Source of the DNA: Thermincola carboxydiphila
GTDB lineage: Bacteria > Bacillota > Thermincolia > Thermincolales > UBA2595
Assembly: GCA_016841045.1 (NCBI GenBank)
Contig: JAENZX010000026.1
Coordinates: 1 to 49,038 of the forward strand
DNA length: 49,038 nt
Direction of reading: 5' to 3'
Both the position numbers and the translations under genes were made by a program. Below the pieces are notes generated by a model that made no database searches, was not told where the DNA came from, and saw only the letters and a list, made by a program, of their open reading frames with translations. Positions 35,598 through 43,857 of this stretch are shown here, one piece after another (within the stretch, counting starts at the first letter, position 1; each line of letters begins with the position of its first letter).

Positions 35598-36191
35598 TTA
35601 TGGACTTTCTTCTTGAGAATTATTCAGCCTGTCCCCTACGCTACCCAGAAACTTTCTCACTCCGGGAAATATGATAATTTCCTGAATTGAATCTTTAAAT
35701 TCCTCACCCATCGGCGTGTCACTTACATAAGTAAGTTCAAACTGGTCCTTTGCAGACACAAATTCTACTGTGTTCACTTGAGCAAACCCTTCCAGAGTCT
35801 GCCTAACCCTAGTCACTCACCCTCCACACAGCAATCCTGTTACGTTTATTAAAGCCCGGCGTTCCCCAGGCTTTATTTCAACATCTGAAAAGACCGCCAC
35901 TTCCGGGGTAACCATTATATTTTTTACGGTTGGTCCACCACAGCTTTCCTGACCTTTCTTCGCAGCAGTTTGTGCCGGACAGGACCTGCATGAACTTTCT
36001 AAGGCCTTAGAAGCTGCTACGAAAGGCATGCTCACGAAATCTTCGGCAACATCAACCATTTGTTTAGCGCTGGTGTTCTTATCATCCACCAATTGACGTA
36101 TGGCCTTAAATGGAAGCTGCGCCAGTGACTGATTGAGTTTTAAGCCCTCCTTGATAATATCAAACAACTGTTTCACCACCCTGAAAAGCAA
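35598..36191 (-). CDS. Putative selenoprotein: HMA-like metal-binding domain with CGGU motif
   Basis: Two frames in the same phase are separated only by a TGA at 35817-35819; read as selenocysteine they give about 197 residues. The first part has a helical N-region and a cysteine-rich stretch (CRSCP, ESCGGP). Then LINVTGLLCGG-U-VTRVRQTLEGF follows the heavy-metal-associated (HMA) domain pattern: strand, G-x-x-CxxC, helix. Here the second cysteine is replaced by UGA. The codons after UGA continue the expected helix and strands (VNTVEFVSAKDQFELTYV). A bSECIS-like hairpin lies 22 bases after the UGA, and selC is in the same window. The start is uncertain (TTG 36191, GTG 36179 or 36176). Alternative: stop at TGA with reinitiation at GTG 35816, which has GGAGG nearby, but this would cut the domain at its metal-binding loop. 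Likely metal or redox role; not verified against known selenoproteins. Confidence 0.75.
35781..35819 (-). promoter_or_regulatory. Candidate bSECIS element with UGA (Sec) codon
   Basis: UGA at 35817-35819; hairpin at 35803-35781 with 9 pairs GGCAGACTC/GGGTTTGCT (three G-U) and loop UGGAA. The loop begins 22 bases after UGA and has G at its second position, within the usual limits for bacterial SECIS elements. Confidence 0.65.
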
Positions 36192-36270
36192 CCTTTTTTA
36201 TATTTTCTCCTGATTAACAACAGTTATTGATATTAATTTTTGGAAGAACAAACAATTTAAAACAGCCGAG

Positions 36271-37281
36271 TTACTCTTCCAGATTACCAACAGCATTTCT
36301 AAGCAATTTTCTAATAGGAAGCTGATAAGGACACTTTTCCTCACATTCACCACATTCTATACATTCAGATGCCTTTACTTTTAGTGGTTTATATCGTTCA
36401 ACAGCCCATTGTTTCAGACCATACCGTGTCCAATATCCGTTCAGCAAAAAAACCATAGGGATGTCAATTCCCCGGGGACACGGCTGGCAATACTCGCATC
36501 TTCTGCAAAAGGTTTCCCCAAGCGTAGCTGCCTCAGCAAGAATTTCTGACATTTGGTCCTCTGTCAGAGATTCAGTTTGTTCCCCCGCCCGGACATTTTC
36601 TTTTACCTGAGCCAAAGTATCCATTCCCGGTATAACAGTAGAAAAACCTTGCTCCAGAATGTACCTGAGTGATAGGATGGTTTTTGTTATTGCTCCTCCG
36701 GCAAAGGGCTTCATGGCAATAGTTCCGATATTTAATTGCTTTGTCAACGGAATTAGTTCCACACTTCCTGAGGTTTCAACCGGGTTAAAGGGGAATTGCA
36801 CAGTATCAAATTCGCCGGTACCAATTGCTTTAACCAAAACGGCCGGTATATGCCCAGTAATGCCGATATACCCTATTTTCCCGTTCAACTGAGCCTCTTT
36901 TAAAGCCTCAAGAGCACCGCCTGGTTCAAGTACAGTCTTTAATGAAATCTCATCCTTCACGTTATGTATCTGATATAAATCAATGTAATCCAATCTCAAA
37001 GCCCTAAGGCTCCTGTCGATGTCCTGAGCCATTTCATCCTTAGTTCTGGCCATTGATTTTGTTGCTGCAATTACTTTATCTTTGTATCTAGGAAGAACTT
37101 GTCCAAACTTAATTTCACTATCAGTATAGGCTCTGGCAGTATCAATAAAGTTAACTCCCTGGGCAATAGCTTCCTCTATTATACTGACAGCTTCCTGAGC
37201 ATCGATTCTTTGAACCGGAATTCCTCCCATGCCAATGACTGAAACATTTAACCCAGTTCTGCCTAATTGACGAAATTGCAT
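36271..37281 (-). CDS. Aldo/keto reductase with C-terminal ferredoxin domain
   Basis: A 336-residue cytoplasmic enzyme. The first 240 residues form the AKR TIM barrel: GMGGIPVQRI, NFIDTARAYTDSE with catalytic Asp and Tyr, K in AATKSMARTKDE, YIDLYQIHNV. The last 100 residues carry two Fe-S motifs, CRRCEYCQPCPRGI and CIECGECEEKCPYQL, typical of the anaerobic ferredoxin-fused branch. Substrate is unknown. AAAGGAGG precedes the ATG. It lies 30 bases after the phosphoesterase gene, suggesting one transcript. Confidence 0.92.
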   Translation of the reverse strand: MQFRQLGRTGLNVSVIGMGGIPVQRIDAQEAVSIIEEAIAQGVNFIDTARAYTDSEIKFGQVLPRYKDKVIAATKSMARTKDEMAQDIDRSLRALRLDYIDLYQIHNVKDEISLKTVLEPGGALEALKEAQLNGKIGYIGITGHIPAVLVKAIGTGEFDTVQFPFNPVETSGSVELIPLTKQLNIGTIAMKPFAGGAITKTILSLRYILEQGFSTVIPGMDTLAQVKENVRAGEQTESLTEDQMSEILAEAATLGETFCRRCEYCQPCPRGIDIPMVFLLNGYWTRYGLKQWAVERYKPLKVKASECIECGECEEKCPYQLPIRKLLRNAVGNLEE

Positions 37282-37311
37282 TTTTTGGACACCTCCTTTA
37301 AGTTTTTAGAT

Positions 37312-37833
37312 TCATGTTATCATAATAAGCCTGGAATCGTCAAAATAAAATAGCTCGCCATCAATTAATGCCTTGCTTATGCTAAGGATTCCAAAAGAGG
37401 GATAAAGTTGTTTCCGGCGGTCTGTCGGCGAACCGGGGTTAAACATGAGAATTCCGTTAATCCTTTCTGCAAAAGGAATATGACTATGGCCATAAACAAT
37501 ACAATCCGTTTTTTCATCTATAAATGCCTTGGCAGCACGTTTAATGGTAGTTCCACCAGCGCCGTCACCGTGAACTACTCCTATCAAAACCCCCTCGATA
37601 CTCAGTACCCGCTTTTGAGGGAGTCGTTCTCTTACAGAGGCCAAGTCTACATTTCCGTATACCGCTTCCACTGGTGCAATTTTTGAGAGTTCTTCAATCA
37701 CCTGTAGGTCAATTAAGTCCCCCGCATGAATAATCAGATCTACACCATTCAGTTTTTTACAAACTATATCTGGGATATATTTGGCTCTGCGGGGAATATG
37801 AGTATCAGAAATAACTCCTACTCGATATGGCAT
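37312..37833 (-). CDS. YfcE/MJ0936-type metallophosphoesterase
   Basis: A 173-residue calcineurin-like phosphoesterase of the short family. Metal-binding motifs are in order: ISDTHIPRRA, HAGDLID, YGNVDLASV, VVHGDG and YGHSHIPFAE, ending NPGSPTDRR. Enzymes of this family hydrolyse phosphodiesters with two metals; the cellular substrate is unknown. GTAGGAGG lies before the ATG. It sits between the Mug gene (18 bases) and the aldo/keto reductase gene, likely co-transcribed. Confidence 0.92.
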   Translation of the reverse strand: MPYRVGVISDTHIPRRAKYIPDIVCKKLNGVDLIIHAGDLIDLQVIEELSKIAPVEAVYGNVDLASVRERLPQKRVLSIEGVLIGVVHGDGAGGTTIKRAAKAFIDEKTDCIVYGHSHIPFAERINGILMFNPGSPTDRRKQLYPSFGILSISKALIDGELFYFDDSRLIMIT

Positions 37834-37851
37834 GTGCAGCCTCCTACTGCT

Positions 37852-38382
37852 TTATTGGTTAATTTCATCCAAGAGTTTTCTTAACTGGGCGTAAATTTCA
37901 ACTTGCTGTATAATTGGCATACGGTTCAATCCACTTGTTGACGGTGCAACAAAATCCAAAATTCCCTCAACTACCTGATCAGGCTGCAAACCCCAGGTGA
38001 CTTTTCTTATACCTGAAAAGGCCTGATAAACTCCTATGCCCACATAGCAGGCCACAGCCGGTCGGTACTTCTCAAGTTTTTTTAACAGCTCAAGCCTTCC
38101 CTGTTTATATTCGTCATTTGTTAATTCAGAAGCTGACTTGGAGGGTCTATCAATTATATTTGTTGATCCGTAGCCATAATTTATAAGTTCTTTATCACGA
38201 AGATAGTTAAGTTTATCGGGTGTAAGCCCAGATTTGTATAAAATATCCCAGAACCTGTTGCTGTTTCCTGCATAGTGATGCCCTTTTTCTGCTGACCTCA
38301 GGCCAGGATTATAGCCAATAAATAAGACTTTAAGCCCCTGTTCCACAATGTCTTTAAGGGGCTGGCTATCTGTTTCATTCAT
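37852..38382 (-). CDS. mug: Mug/TDG-type mismatch-specific DNA glycosylase
   Basis: A 176-residue enzyme of the uracil-DNA glycosylase superfamily, family 2. The key loop GYNPGLRSAEKGHHYAGNSNRFW contains GxNPG with the catalytic asparagine, and STSGLNRM is the second DNA-contact motif. It removes uracil or thymine from G mismatches. ATG at 38382 has GGAG eight bases upstream; an in-frame ATG at 38430 would add a basic 16-residue leader. Probably the first gene of the run with the phosphoesterase. Confidence 0.88.
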   Translation of the reverse strand: MNETDSQPLKDIVEQGLKVLFIGYNPGLRSAEKGHHYAGNSNRFWDILYKSGLTPDKLNYLRDKELINYGYGSTNIIDRPSKSASELTNDEYKQGRLELLKKLEKYRPAVACYVGIGVYQAFSGIRKVTWGLQPDQVVEGILDFVAPSTSGLNRMPIIQQVEIYAQLRKLLDEINQ

Positions 38383-38539
38383 TTTTATTCTCCATATTTT
38401 CTTCAATATTCGTTTCAACATAATTTTCATTTATTTCTTTAACTATTCTGCCAAGAGTTAAGTGTATATATGCCGCATATTGAAAACCATGAAGGGGACA
38501 ATATAAAGAAGTTAAAAAATTATTATGGAGGTCAATTAA

Positions 38540-38728
38540 ATGGTAGAGAAACAAGCAAAAGAAATACAAGAAGAAGTGTCAAAAAAAGCTACTCAAGGTA
38601 AAATCAAAGCAAATGCAGGCAAACCCCTGGAAACATACCAGGCGTCTGGTTTCACTTCAGCGGGAGATAGAAAAACACCTTATGAGGCTGATGAAGACCT
38701 TGGTGAAAAAGGAAACATCCGGGAATAA
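38540..38728 (+). CDS. Small hydrophilic hypothetical protein
   Basis: A 62-residue charged protein on the plus strand with no cysteine, no tryptophan and no hydrophobic segment (KEIQEEVSKKATQGKIKANAGKP, later DEDLGEKGNIRE). GGAGG is eight bases before the ATG, which makes it a likely gene. It is probably partly disordered; no family recognised. It lies alone just before the hairpin element at 38784. Confidence 0.6.
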   Translation: MVEKQAKEIQEEVSKKATQGKIKANAGKPLETYQASGFTSAGDRKTPYEADEDLGEKGNIRE

Positions 38729-38783
38729 AAAAAGGGACTGCCAATCAATGCTGTTCACATCGTAGATAAACCGAATAAAGCTA

Positions 38784-38900
38784 GAGGAGATGGGATATTT
38801 CCGTGGCGGCTACAACTCAGCCTGTTACCGAATCGCTCCTTACGTCACTCTTCGACAGGCGGATGTCAGACTCGCCACTACGGAAAAATCCCATCTCCTC
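38784..38900. repeat. Large nested inverted-repeat element (MITE/REP-like or structured RNA)
   Basis: Outer arms GAGGAGATGGGAT/ATCCCATCTCCTC (13 bp perfect), then ATTTCCG/CGGAAAA, then GTGGCG/CGCCAC. Inside is a second stem, GCCTGT plus CGAA with TTCGACAGGC. No coding frame is apparent. It is in the 257-base gap between the small protein and DUF1189 genes. Not identified with a known family. Confidence 0.75.
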
Positions 38901-38985
38901 TTACATTTAAAAAGTTTATCTCTTTAAATGAGAATCACTCTGGACAACTGTCCCTTGTTTTTTATTAATAAAAAACTGGAGATAA

Positions 38986-39780
38986 CTAAACTAAAATGTC
39001 CTGGGGCGGAAGGTTGTTGTGGGTAATGCTTTTGTTTACAGCTTCTAAAGCCTTGCTTAGGACAATAATTGCTACTGCCCACTTGATAATAAAGAAAAAC
39101 GGTAGATCTGGGTATACAAGGTTTTTGGCAGCATCTAAGATCCAGGGTAGTGTCAAAGAATATACGGCAATATTCCATAATTTGCTGAAGTCAACTTTAT
39201 CCTTGTTCTGACTTTTAACCATGAAACTACCAACTGCAGCAAGGAGTACTGAAGTTATTAAAGCCCATACTGTTGAAAAGATATATAATACTATGGCTAC
39301 CGGTATAATAATCCACTTAAAAGCAGGAATCAATCGGATTAATTTTTCCTTGTCGAGATTAAAATTCTTAAAATTATTAAATTTTATTATCCTGGTCTCA
39401 AAGTTTTGTTTCGTTACCACCATTTGACTGGAGATAAAAACACCCTCACTATATTTGCCCAGAACAGACTCGTTGGTTTTGCCTGTAGTGTCAATAATCA
39501 CTACAGTGTTATTTTCTCCCTCGAGTATCACGGGCTGTTGTCCTTCAACTTTTAGTACCCCGTTGGCAAAACTAAACTCGGGCACTTTATCCCGGGCAGT
39601 TTCAATCATTGTTGAAATTCTGACATTAAAGTCGTAGGCCACCCTGAGGCTGCCAAAAATGAATAATATCGTGAACAGAATAAAAAAGTATTTCAAGGTC
39701 TGACCCTTTTTTTGAAAGGCAATTTCGCTATACATTTCAAAATTCGTAAAACTGTCCTTTATCCGACCGAAAAAAACCAT
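38986..39780 (-). CDS. DUF1189 membrane protein
   Basis: A 264-residue membrane protein with one helix near the N-terminus (YFFILFTILFIFGSLRVAYDF), a soluble loop of about 120 residues, and four helices in the C-terminal half. The loop pattern (FANGVLKVEGQQPVIL, VVIIDTTGKTNE) is typical of DUF1189 from Firmicutes. Function unknown. ATG at 39780 has AGGAGGTG upstream; a longer frame to 39837 overlaps the thioesterase gene and is not preferred. Confidence 0.85.
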   Translation of the reverse strand: MVFFGRIKDSFTNFEMYSEIAFQKKGQTLKYFFILFTILFIFGSLRVAYDFNVRISTMIETARDKVPEFSFANGVLKVEGQQPVILEGENNTVVIIDTTGKTNESVLGKYSEGVFISSQMVVTKQNFETRIIKFNNFKNFNLDKEKLIRLIPAFKWIIIPVAIVLYIFSTVWALITSVLLAAVGSFMVKSQNKDKVDFSKLWNIAVYSLTLPWILDAAKNLVYPDLPFFFIIKWAVAIIVLSKALEAVNKSITHNNLPPQDILV

Positions 39781-39814
39781 CTTGCACCTCCTTCCGTTCA
39801 TCTTTAATAATAGT

Positions 39815-40267
39815 CTATTCAGAATCATCCAAGTCAAGCAAATTTTTTATTTTTTTCCACATCTCATTATCTTTCTTTGAGAGGTTAACAGGTCGACCTG
39901 TATAATCTACAAAGGCATGTTCCGTATTGCCATAGGCCAAGACTTTTTGATCTTCGGAGAGGATTTGGTACCCGAAATGAATCCTAACCGGGCTAAGCCG
40001 TGTGACCCACGTTTTGATTGTTACAATGTCATCATATCGCGCTGAACTCTTGTATCTGCAATCTGCTTCCGTTACTGGAAGCATAATCCCTCTTTCTTCA
40101 AAACTTCGGTAAGGTAAGCCAAGTTCCCTGAACAATTCCGTTCTGCCTACTTCAAACCATGTAAAGTATTTTCCGTAATAAACGAATCCCATTTTGTCAG
40201 TCTCTTCATACCGGACCCTAATGTTTATTTCATTGATAAGACTAAATTGTTTGATGCAGCTTTCCAT
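39815..40267 (-). CDS. YbgC/4HBT-type acyl-CoA thioesterase
   Basis: A 150-residue hot-dog fold thioesterase. RYEETDKMGFVYYGKYFTWF holds the conserved aspartate of the 4-hydroxybenzoyl-CoA thioesterase/YbgC family, followed by RTELFRELG. It probably hydrolyses acyl-CoA thioesters; substrate unknown. GGGGAGGT precedes the ATG. It follows the patatin gene by 12 bases, so both are likely co-transcribed, suggesting a lipid-turnover context. Confidence 0.92.
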   Translation of the reverse strand: MESCIKQFSLINEINIRVRYEETDKMGFVYYGKYFTWFEVGRTELFRELGLPYRSFEERGIMLPVTEADCRYKSSARYDDIVTIKTWVTRLSPVRIHFGYQILSEDQKVLAYGNTEHAFVDYTGRPVNLSKKDNEMWKKIKNLLDLDDSE

Positions 40268-40279
40268 CTTTACCTCCCC

Positions 40280-41257
40280 TCATTTCGAGTGTTTCATCAG
40301 ATAACTATGATAGTCCCATCCCTTAAAGAATTTCAATGCCGCATTTTCTCCTGACTTGTAGAGTGCATCCTTCTTTTCGCGCGAAATTGCAAAGTCAGTA
40401 GATTTTATACCCAGGGTTGGAATGACTATGGTGCGATCAAAATTCTTTTCTTCAATAAACCTGTTATCATGGGCATCCATCATAGTTCCAAAAAGCGCTT
40501 TAAACATTGTCAAAGGCCCGGTTATTTTGTTTGGAGCGCCATCCCTGGGGCCAACCAGTTTAAATCCGAGGGTAGGTGTCGAATCCCACTCATTTCCCGT
40601 ATCAAAGAGCCAGACGGGGAAATTACTCAATACTCCTCCATCAACAATGTAGCTAATCTGTTCCTTACCGTTTAAATCCCTATACTTTAATGGAACAGGT
40701 TGGAAAAAGAACGGTATGCTCATACTCATCCTGACAGCCTTGGCCACCTCCAGGTAATCGGGGTCAAAGCCGTAATCAGCAATATCCTGAGGGAGTATCA
40801 ACATTCTACCGGTGCTGATATCAGATGCAACTACCCTTAAACGATATCGCCACTGGGATTCCTTAGGAAACCCAGAAACTGCCAGGTCTCCAAAGCGCTC
40901 TACACCTTTTGCCTTTAGGATTTCTTTTAGCCATGACTCAATATAGTTTCCTTTATAAAGTCCCAGTTTGAACTTAATGCTGAGAAAAGGTCCTACAATC
41001 GGAAAGCAGTTTGATTCAACGGGATCCTCAAATTTCTTATAGTCAATATCATAAACCAGCTCACAAATTTCCTGTCCCGAGTAATCTGCTGCCACCGCAG
41101 CAGCCACAATTGCTCCTGCTGAAGTGCCGGCAACGTAATCCCAATTGTAGTGTTGACATGCCACTGACAAAGCTCCGGCAATACCAATACCTTTAACACC
41201 ACCGCCTTCAAATACGGCATTAGCCTGCTTTTTTGCTTTTTTACCTGAAATTTTCAT
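40280..41257 (-). CDS. Patatin-like phospholipase
   Basis: A 325-residue serine acylhydrolase. FEGGGVKGIGIAGAL is the oxyanion glycine-rich loop, GTSAGAIVA the nucleophile elbow with the catalytic serine, and DGGVLSNFP the DGG motif with the catalytic aspartate. No signal peptide, so cytoplasmic. It likely deacylates membrane lipids. GGGGGAAG precedes the ATG. The downstream thioesterase gene follows after 12 bases. Confidence 0.94.
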   Translation of the reverse strand: MKISGKKAKKQANAVFEGGGVKGIGIAGALSVACQHYNWDYVAGTSAGAIVAAAVAADYSGQEICELVYDIDYKKFEDPVESNCFPIVGPFLSIKFKLGLYKGNYIESWLKEILKAKGVERFGDLAVSGFPKESQWRYRLRVVASDISTGRMLILPQDIADYGFDPDYLEVAKAVRMSMSIPFFFQPVPLKYRDLNGKEQISYIVDGGVLSNFPVWLFDTGNEWDSTPTLGFKLVGPRDGAPNKITGPLTMFKALFGTMMDAHDNRFIEEKNFDRTIVIPTLGIKSTDFAISREKKDALYKSGENAALKFFKGWDYHSYLMKHSK

Positions 41258-41317
41258 AACATCTTCCCCCGGAACTATAATATTCAGATCCGGAAGAATT
41301 GGAATATAAAACTTAAA

Positions 41318-41336
41318 AAACCGGCTTGACCGGTTT
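41318..41336 (-). terminator. Terminator of the PaaI thioesterase gene
   Basis: AAACCGG/CCGGTTT with 5-base loop, then TTTTTT on the minus strand, 14 bases past the stop at 41350. Confidence 0.88.
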
Positions 41337-41349
41337 AATCAGTTAGGTT

Positions 41350-41772
41350 TTAGGACATCTCTACTCTTGTCTCTTTATTTACTTCTATAAATAGTCCAGT
41401 TGCCTCAGCTATTGTATTGCCACTGGTATCAGAAATAACAGCTCTGGTTTCATAAAGCTTTCTTTTTCTATCAGTTATAAATCCTTCGATAACCAACTTA
41501 CTTCCAATTCGGGCAGGCCGTTTAAAACTGACCTCCATTTTAGCTGTCATTGTAAGAACTCCTGCACTTCCATCGACTGTTTTCCACATTACTTCATCCA
41601 AAAGGGCACATAGGATTCCTCCATGAACGATTCCCTTAAAACCCTCAAATTCTTTACTAGGAGTATATTCTGCACGGGCTCCTTCATCTGTCGTTTTAAA
41701 GCTTACCCGCAGCCCGTTTTTTGAATCCTGGCCGCAAACAAAACAATTTTGATACTGAAGCATTTTTGTCAT
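41350..41772 (-). CDS. PaaI-family hot-dog thioesterase
   Basis: A 140-residue protein with CFVCGQDSKNGLRV at the start and VHGGILCALLDEVMWKT, the PaaI-type helix carrying HGG and the catalytic acidic residue. It probably cleaves acyl-CoA esters. The CFVCG pair near the N-terminus occurs in a subgroup of these proteins and may bind metal. It lies 38 bases after the MBL-fold gene and ends at a clear terminator. Confidence 0.9.
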   Translation of the reverse strand: MTKMLQYQNCFVCGQDSKNGLRVSFKTTDEGARAEYTPSKEFEGFKGIVHGGILCALLDEVMWKTVDGSAGVLTMTAKMEVSFKRPARIGSKLVIEGFITDRKRKLYETRAVISDTSGNTIAEATGLFIEVNKETRVEMS

Positions 41773-41810
41773 ATTACTCTTCTTCTCCTAAATCATAGAA
41801 ATAAAAGGAT

Positions 41811-42650
41811 TTAAAAACTCTTTAGCTCTTTTAATACCATCTTTATATTTTCTGAATGCATCCTTAGCATTGACCCTGTAATTGGCTCATCCCGATACTT
41901 TAAACCTTTTAGTACTTCCATTATCTCATGTTCCTGAAGGCCTTGGATAAACAGGTCTTCCGCTTTTTCTACCATTTCAGAAAGATATGCTTTATCGTTT
42001 TCAATTCGGGTCAAAATTTCCGTTTGCCCAGCAGCAACTTCACCATGTCCTGGTACAATGTATTCTATTTCATAGTCTGCTACCAGTTTACGGGCAAGTT
42101 CCAATGATCTTTGATATGCCTGAATATTGAAATATACAAAGGGGAACTCCAAATCTGAAAGATAATCGCCGGCAAACATAATGCGCTTCTCCTTGCTTAT
42201 TATAATACAGGAATCAGCTGTATGCCCAGGGGCGTGAAAAAGTATAAGTTCATCATCTTTAAGATGGATATGCTGGGTGGTCTCAAAGGTGATATCAAGC
42301 TCCGGATAGACAAAAGGAAATCTCCTTTTTATGTAATAGGTCTGGTCAATTTCTTTTAGTTGGGCAAGCTGTAGGGAAGCATCACAAAATTTCATTTCCT
42401 CCTGAGCTAAAAGCTTAGCACCCTTGAAATACTGATAACCAATCACATGATCGAAATCCGAATGGGTGAATATAATCAATTTGTTAAAACTCTTCCTCCG
42501 ATTTACAAAGTCAGCAATAATCTGAATCTCCACCGGAAAATAGCACGGATCAATGATAATATTTGCAGCTTCATTTGTAATCACCACGGCATTAGTCTGC
42601 CAGACGGAACTTTGAAAAATGTTGATATCACGTAGAATCTGATATGGCAC
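41811..42650 (-). CDS. MBL-fold metallo-hydrolase
   Basis: A 279-residue metallo-beta-lactamase fold protein. The metal ligands are in THSDFDH (HxHxDH with the first His position filled by Thr-His-Ser-Asp), HAPGHTADSC, AGDYLSDLEFPF and VPGHGE. This is the glyoxalase II-like group of general hydrolases; substrate unknown. The GTG start has GGGGTG five bases upstream. C-terminal 70 residues are helical. It may be co-transcribed with the PaaI thioesterase. Confidence 0.9.
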   Translation of the reverse strand: MPYQILRDINIFQSSVWQTNAVVITNEAANIIIDPCYFPVEIQIIADFVNRRKSFNKLIIFTHSDFDHVIGYQYFKGAKLLAQEEMKFCDASLQLAQLKEIDQTYYIKRRFPFVYPELDITFETTQHIHLKDDELILFHAPGHTADSCIIISKEKRIMFAGDYLSDLEFPFVYFNIQAYQRSLELARKLVADYEIEYIVPGHGEVAAGQTEILTRIENDKAYLSEMVEKAEDLFIQGLQEHEIMEVLKGLKYRDEPITGSMLRMHSENIKMVLKELKSF

Positions 42651-42733
42651 ATTAACACCCCAATCTGTTAATGTAAATTAATTCGTTAATGACCGGTTAT
42701 CTCCTTCTTTCATTGTAATAATACATAAACACA

Positions 42734-42771
42734 AGCAGGGACCATCCCGAGTTACAGGCCTGATCCCTGCT
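42734..42771 (-). terminator. Hairpin downstream of the 62-residue protein gene
   Basis: AGCAGGGA/TCCCTGCT with a 22-base loop, 18 bases past the stop at 42789; only a loose T-tract follows. Confidence 0.55.
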
Positions 42772-42788
42772 AAAAATGCAGTTAGTGA

Positions 42789-42977
42789 TTAACTGAGGTG
42801 CTGCTCTTCATCAGCAGAACCCGTAAGCTCACCTTCTCTGACCTCTCCCATGGCAATCGCCTGGCTTTTTAGGCCCGCTTCCACATAATATGGTGTTATA
42901 GTCTTATTACCGCTTAATTCCTGGTTGAGCTTGTAAAAGTAAGAACCGTTATCCATCACGTCATTTTCTTTATCCAT
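42789..42977 (-). CDS. Small hypothetical protein
   Basis: A 62-residue acidic protein (NGSYFYKLNQELSGNKTITPYYVEAGLKSQAIAM), no membrane segment or cysteine. AGGGG lies about ten bases before the ATG and a hairpin follows the stop, so it looks like a real monocistronic gene. No family recognised with confidence. Confidence 0.6.
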   Translation of the reverse strand: MDKENDVMDNGSYFYKLNQELSGNKTITPYYVEAGLKSQAIAMGEVREGELTGSADEEQHLS

Positions 42978-43058
42978 TATTTATTCTGCACCCCTTAAAG
43001 ATATTTATATTAATTTATCCTCTCCAGTGTGGAATATACAGTTTCGTCAAACCAACTA

Positions 43059-43089
43059 AAAAGAATTCTGCCAAAGGACAGAATTCTTT
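43059..43089 (-). terminator. Terminator after the rubredoxin-flavoprotein unit
   Basis: AAAGAATTCTG/CAGAATTCTTT, 11-bp stem, then CTTTTTAG on the minus strand. It overlaps the stop codon of the 39-residue frame at 43088. Confidence 0.85.
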
Positions 43090-43207
43090 AGATTTCTTCT
43101 TTATCATTTTTGACCTGGTCACTATCAACAGAGATGAGTAATATCATCCCAAGCACCACAATTGTTAATATAATTAAGAATACAAAGACAACAGCCAAAG
43201 GTATCAC
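43088..43207 (-). CDS. Possible 39-residue single-helix membrane protein
   Basis: A GTG overlapping the stop (GTGA) of the rubredoxin-flavoprotein gene opens a 39-residue frame: MIPLAVVFVFLIILTIVVLG and further hydrophobic residues, then a charged end DQVKNDKEEI and TAA. No separate ribosome site, so it would depend on translational coupling. The terminator begins at its stop. Plausible but unproven. Confidence 0.45.
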   Translation of the reverse strand: MIPLAVVFVFLIILTIVVLGMILLISVDSDQVKNDKEEI

Positions 43208-43857
43208 TTGGTTTTTCTGAAATAAGCATAAGTCATGGCATCGCGGTCTTCAATCATAGCACCATCCATAACCTCAGCTACAAACAGAGTATGCGTGCCC
43301 ATATCTATACATTTTTCTTTAAGCACTTTTCCCTCCAGAAATGCGATGCCCCCATTGATAACCGGAACCCCGGAAGGTGTTTTTACATAGTCAAGTCCTT
43401 CGAATTTATCTTTATCCCGTCCCGAACTATAGCCAAACCTCCGAACCAGGTCATGACCGTCTTCCCCTAAAATGGTAATTCCAACTGACCCGCTTTTCTC
43501 AATAAACTCATGTGTCAAATTTGACTTGTTAATTCCAAGAGCTATTGTGACAGGGCTGCTAGTTATCTGGAATACTGTATTTGCAGCCTGCCCGTTAATT
43601 TTTTCACCGTCTATTGAAGTTACAATGAATAGTCCATAAGAAATCTTAAACATGGCTGATTGAATAGCTTTTGCATCTTTTTGACCGACAAAAGTGGAAA
43701 GGTCTGCTGTCGATATTGTTTCGGGCGCGCCCTTTCCGGTCTGATCTTCTTCCACAGGATCAAAAAATTCCGGTCCAACACCACATACCGGGCAGACATC
43801 AGGTGGATTTTCCCCCTCATGAATATACCCGCAAATTGTACAACGCCACTTTTTCAT
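43204..43857 (-). CDS. High-molecular-weight rubredoxin (rubredoxin + flavin reductase domain)
   Basis: A 217-residue fusion. Residues 1-40 are a rubredoxin-like iron site, CTICGYIHEG and CPVCGVGPEFF (CxxCG...CxxCG). Residues about 60-217 are an FMN-binding split-barrel flavin reductase (YGLFIVTSIDG, NGQAANTVFQITSSPV, NKSNLTHE). In anaerobes such Hrb proteins shuttle electrons to flavodiiron proteins for oxygen or NO detoxification. Here the domain order is rubredoxin first. ATG at 43857 is preferred: AGGGG lies eight bases upstream. Confidence 0.9.
   Translation of the reverse strand: MKKWRCTICGYIHEGENPPDVCPVCGVGPEFFDPVEEDQTGKGAPETISTADLSTFVGQKDAKAIQSAMFKISYGLFIVTSIDGEKINGQAANTVFQITSSPVTIALGINKSNLTHEFIEKSGSVGITILGEDGHDLVRRFGYSSGRDKDKFEGLDYVKTPSGVPVINGGIAFLEGKVLKEKCIDMGTHTLFVAEVMDGAMIEDRDAMTYAYFRKTK

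Noticed and set aside
35598-35816. Independent gene starting at GTG 35816 just after TGA
   Set aside because: GGAGG does lie four bases upstream, so reinitiation cannot be excluded, but a stop there would cut an HMA-type domain inside its metal-binding loop. The selenocysteine reading explains more.
38957-38976. AT-only hairpin after the DUF1189 gene
   Set aside because: No G-C pairs in the stem beyond the ends, so too weak to call a terminator.
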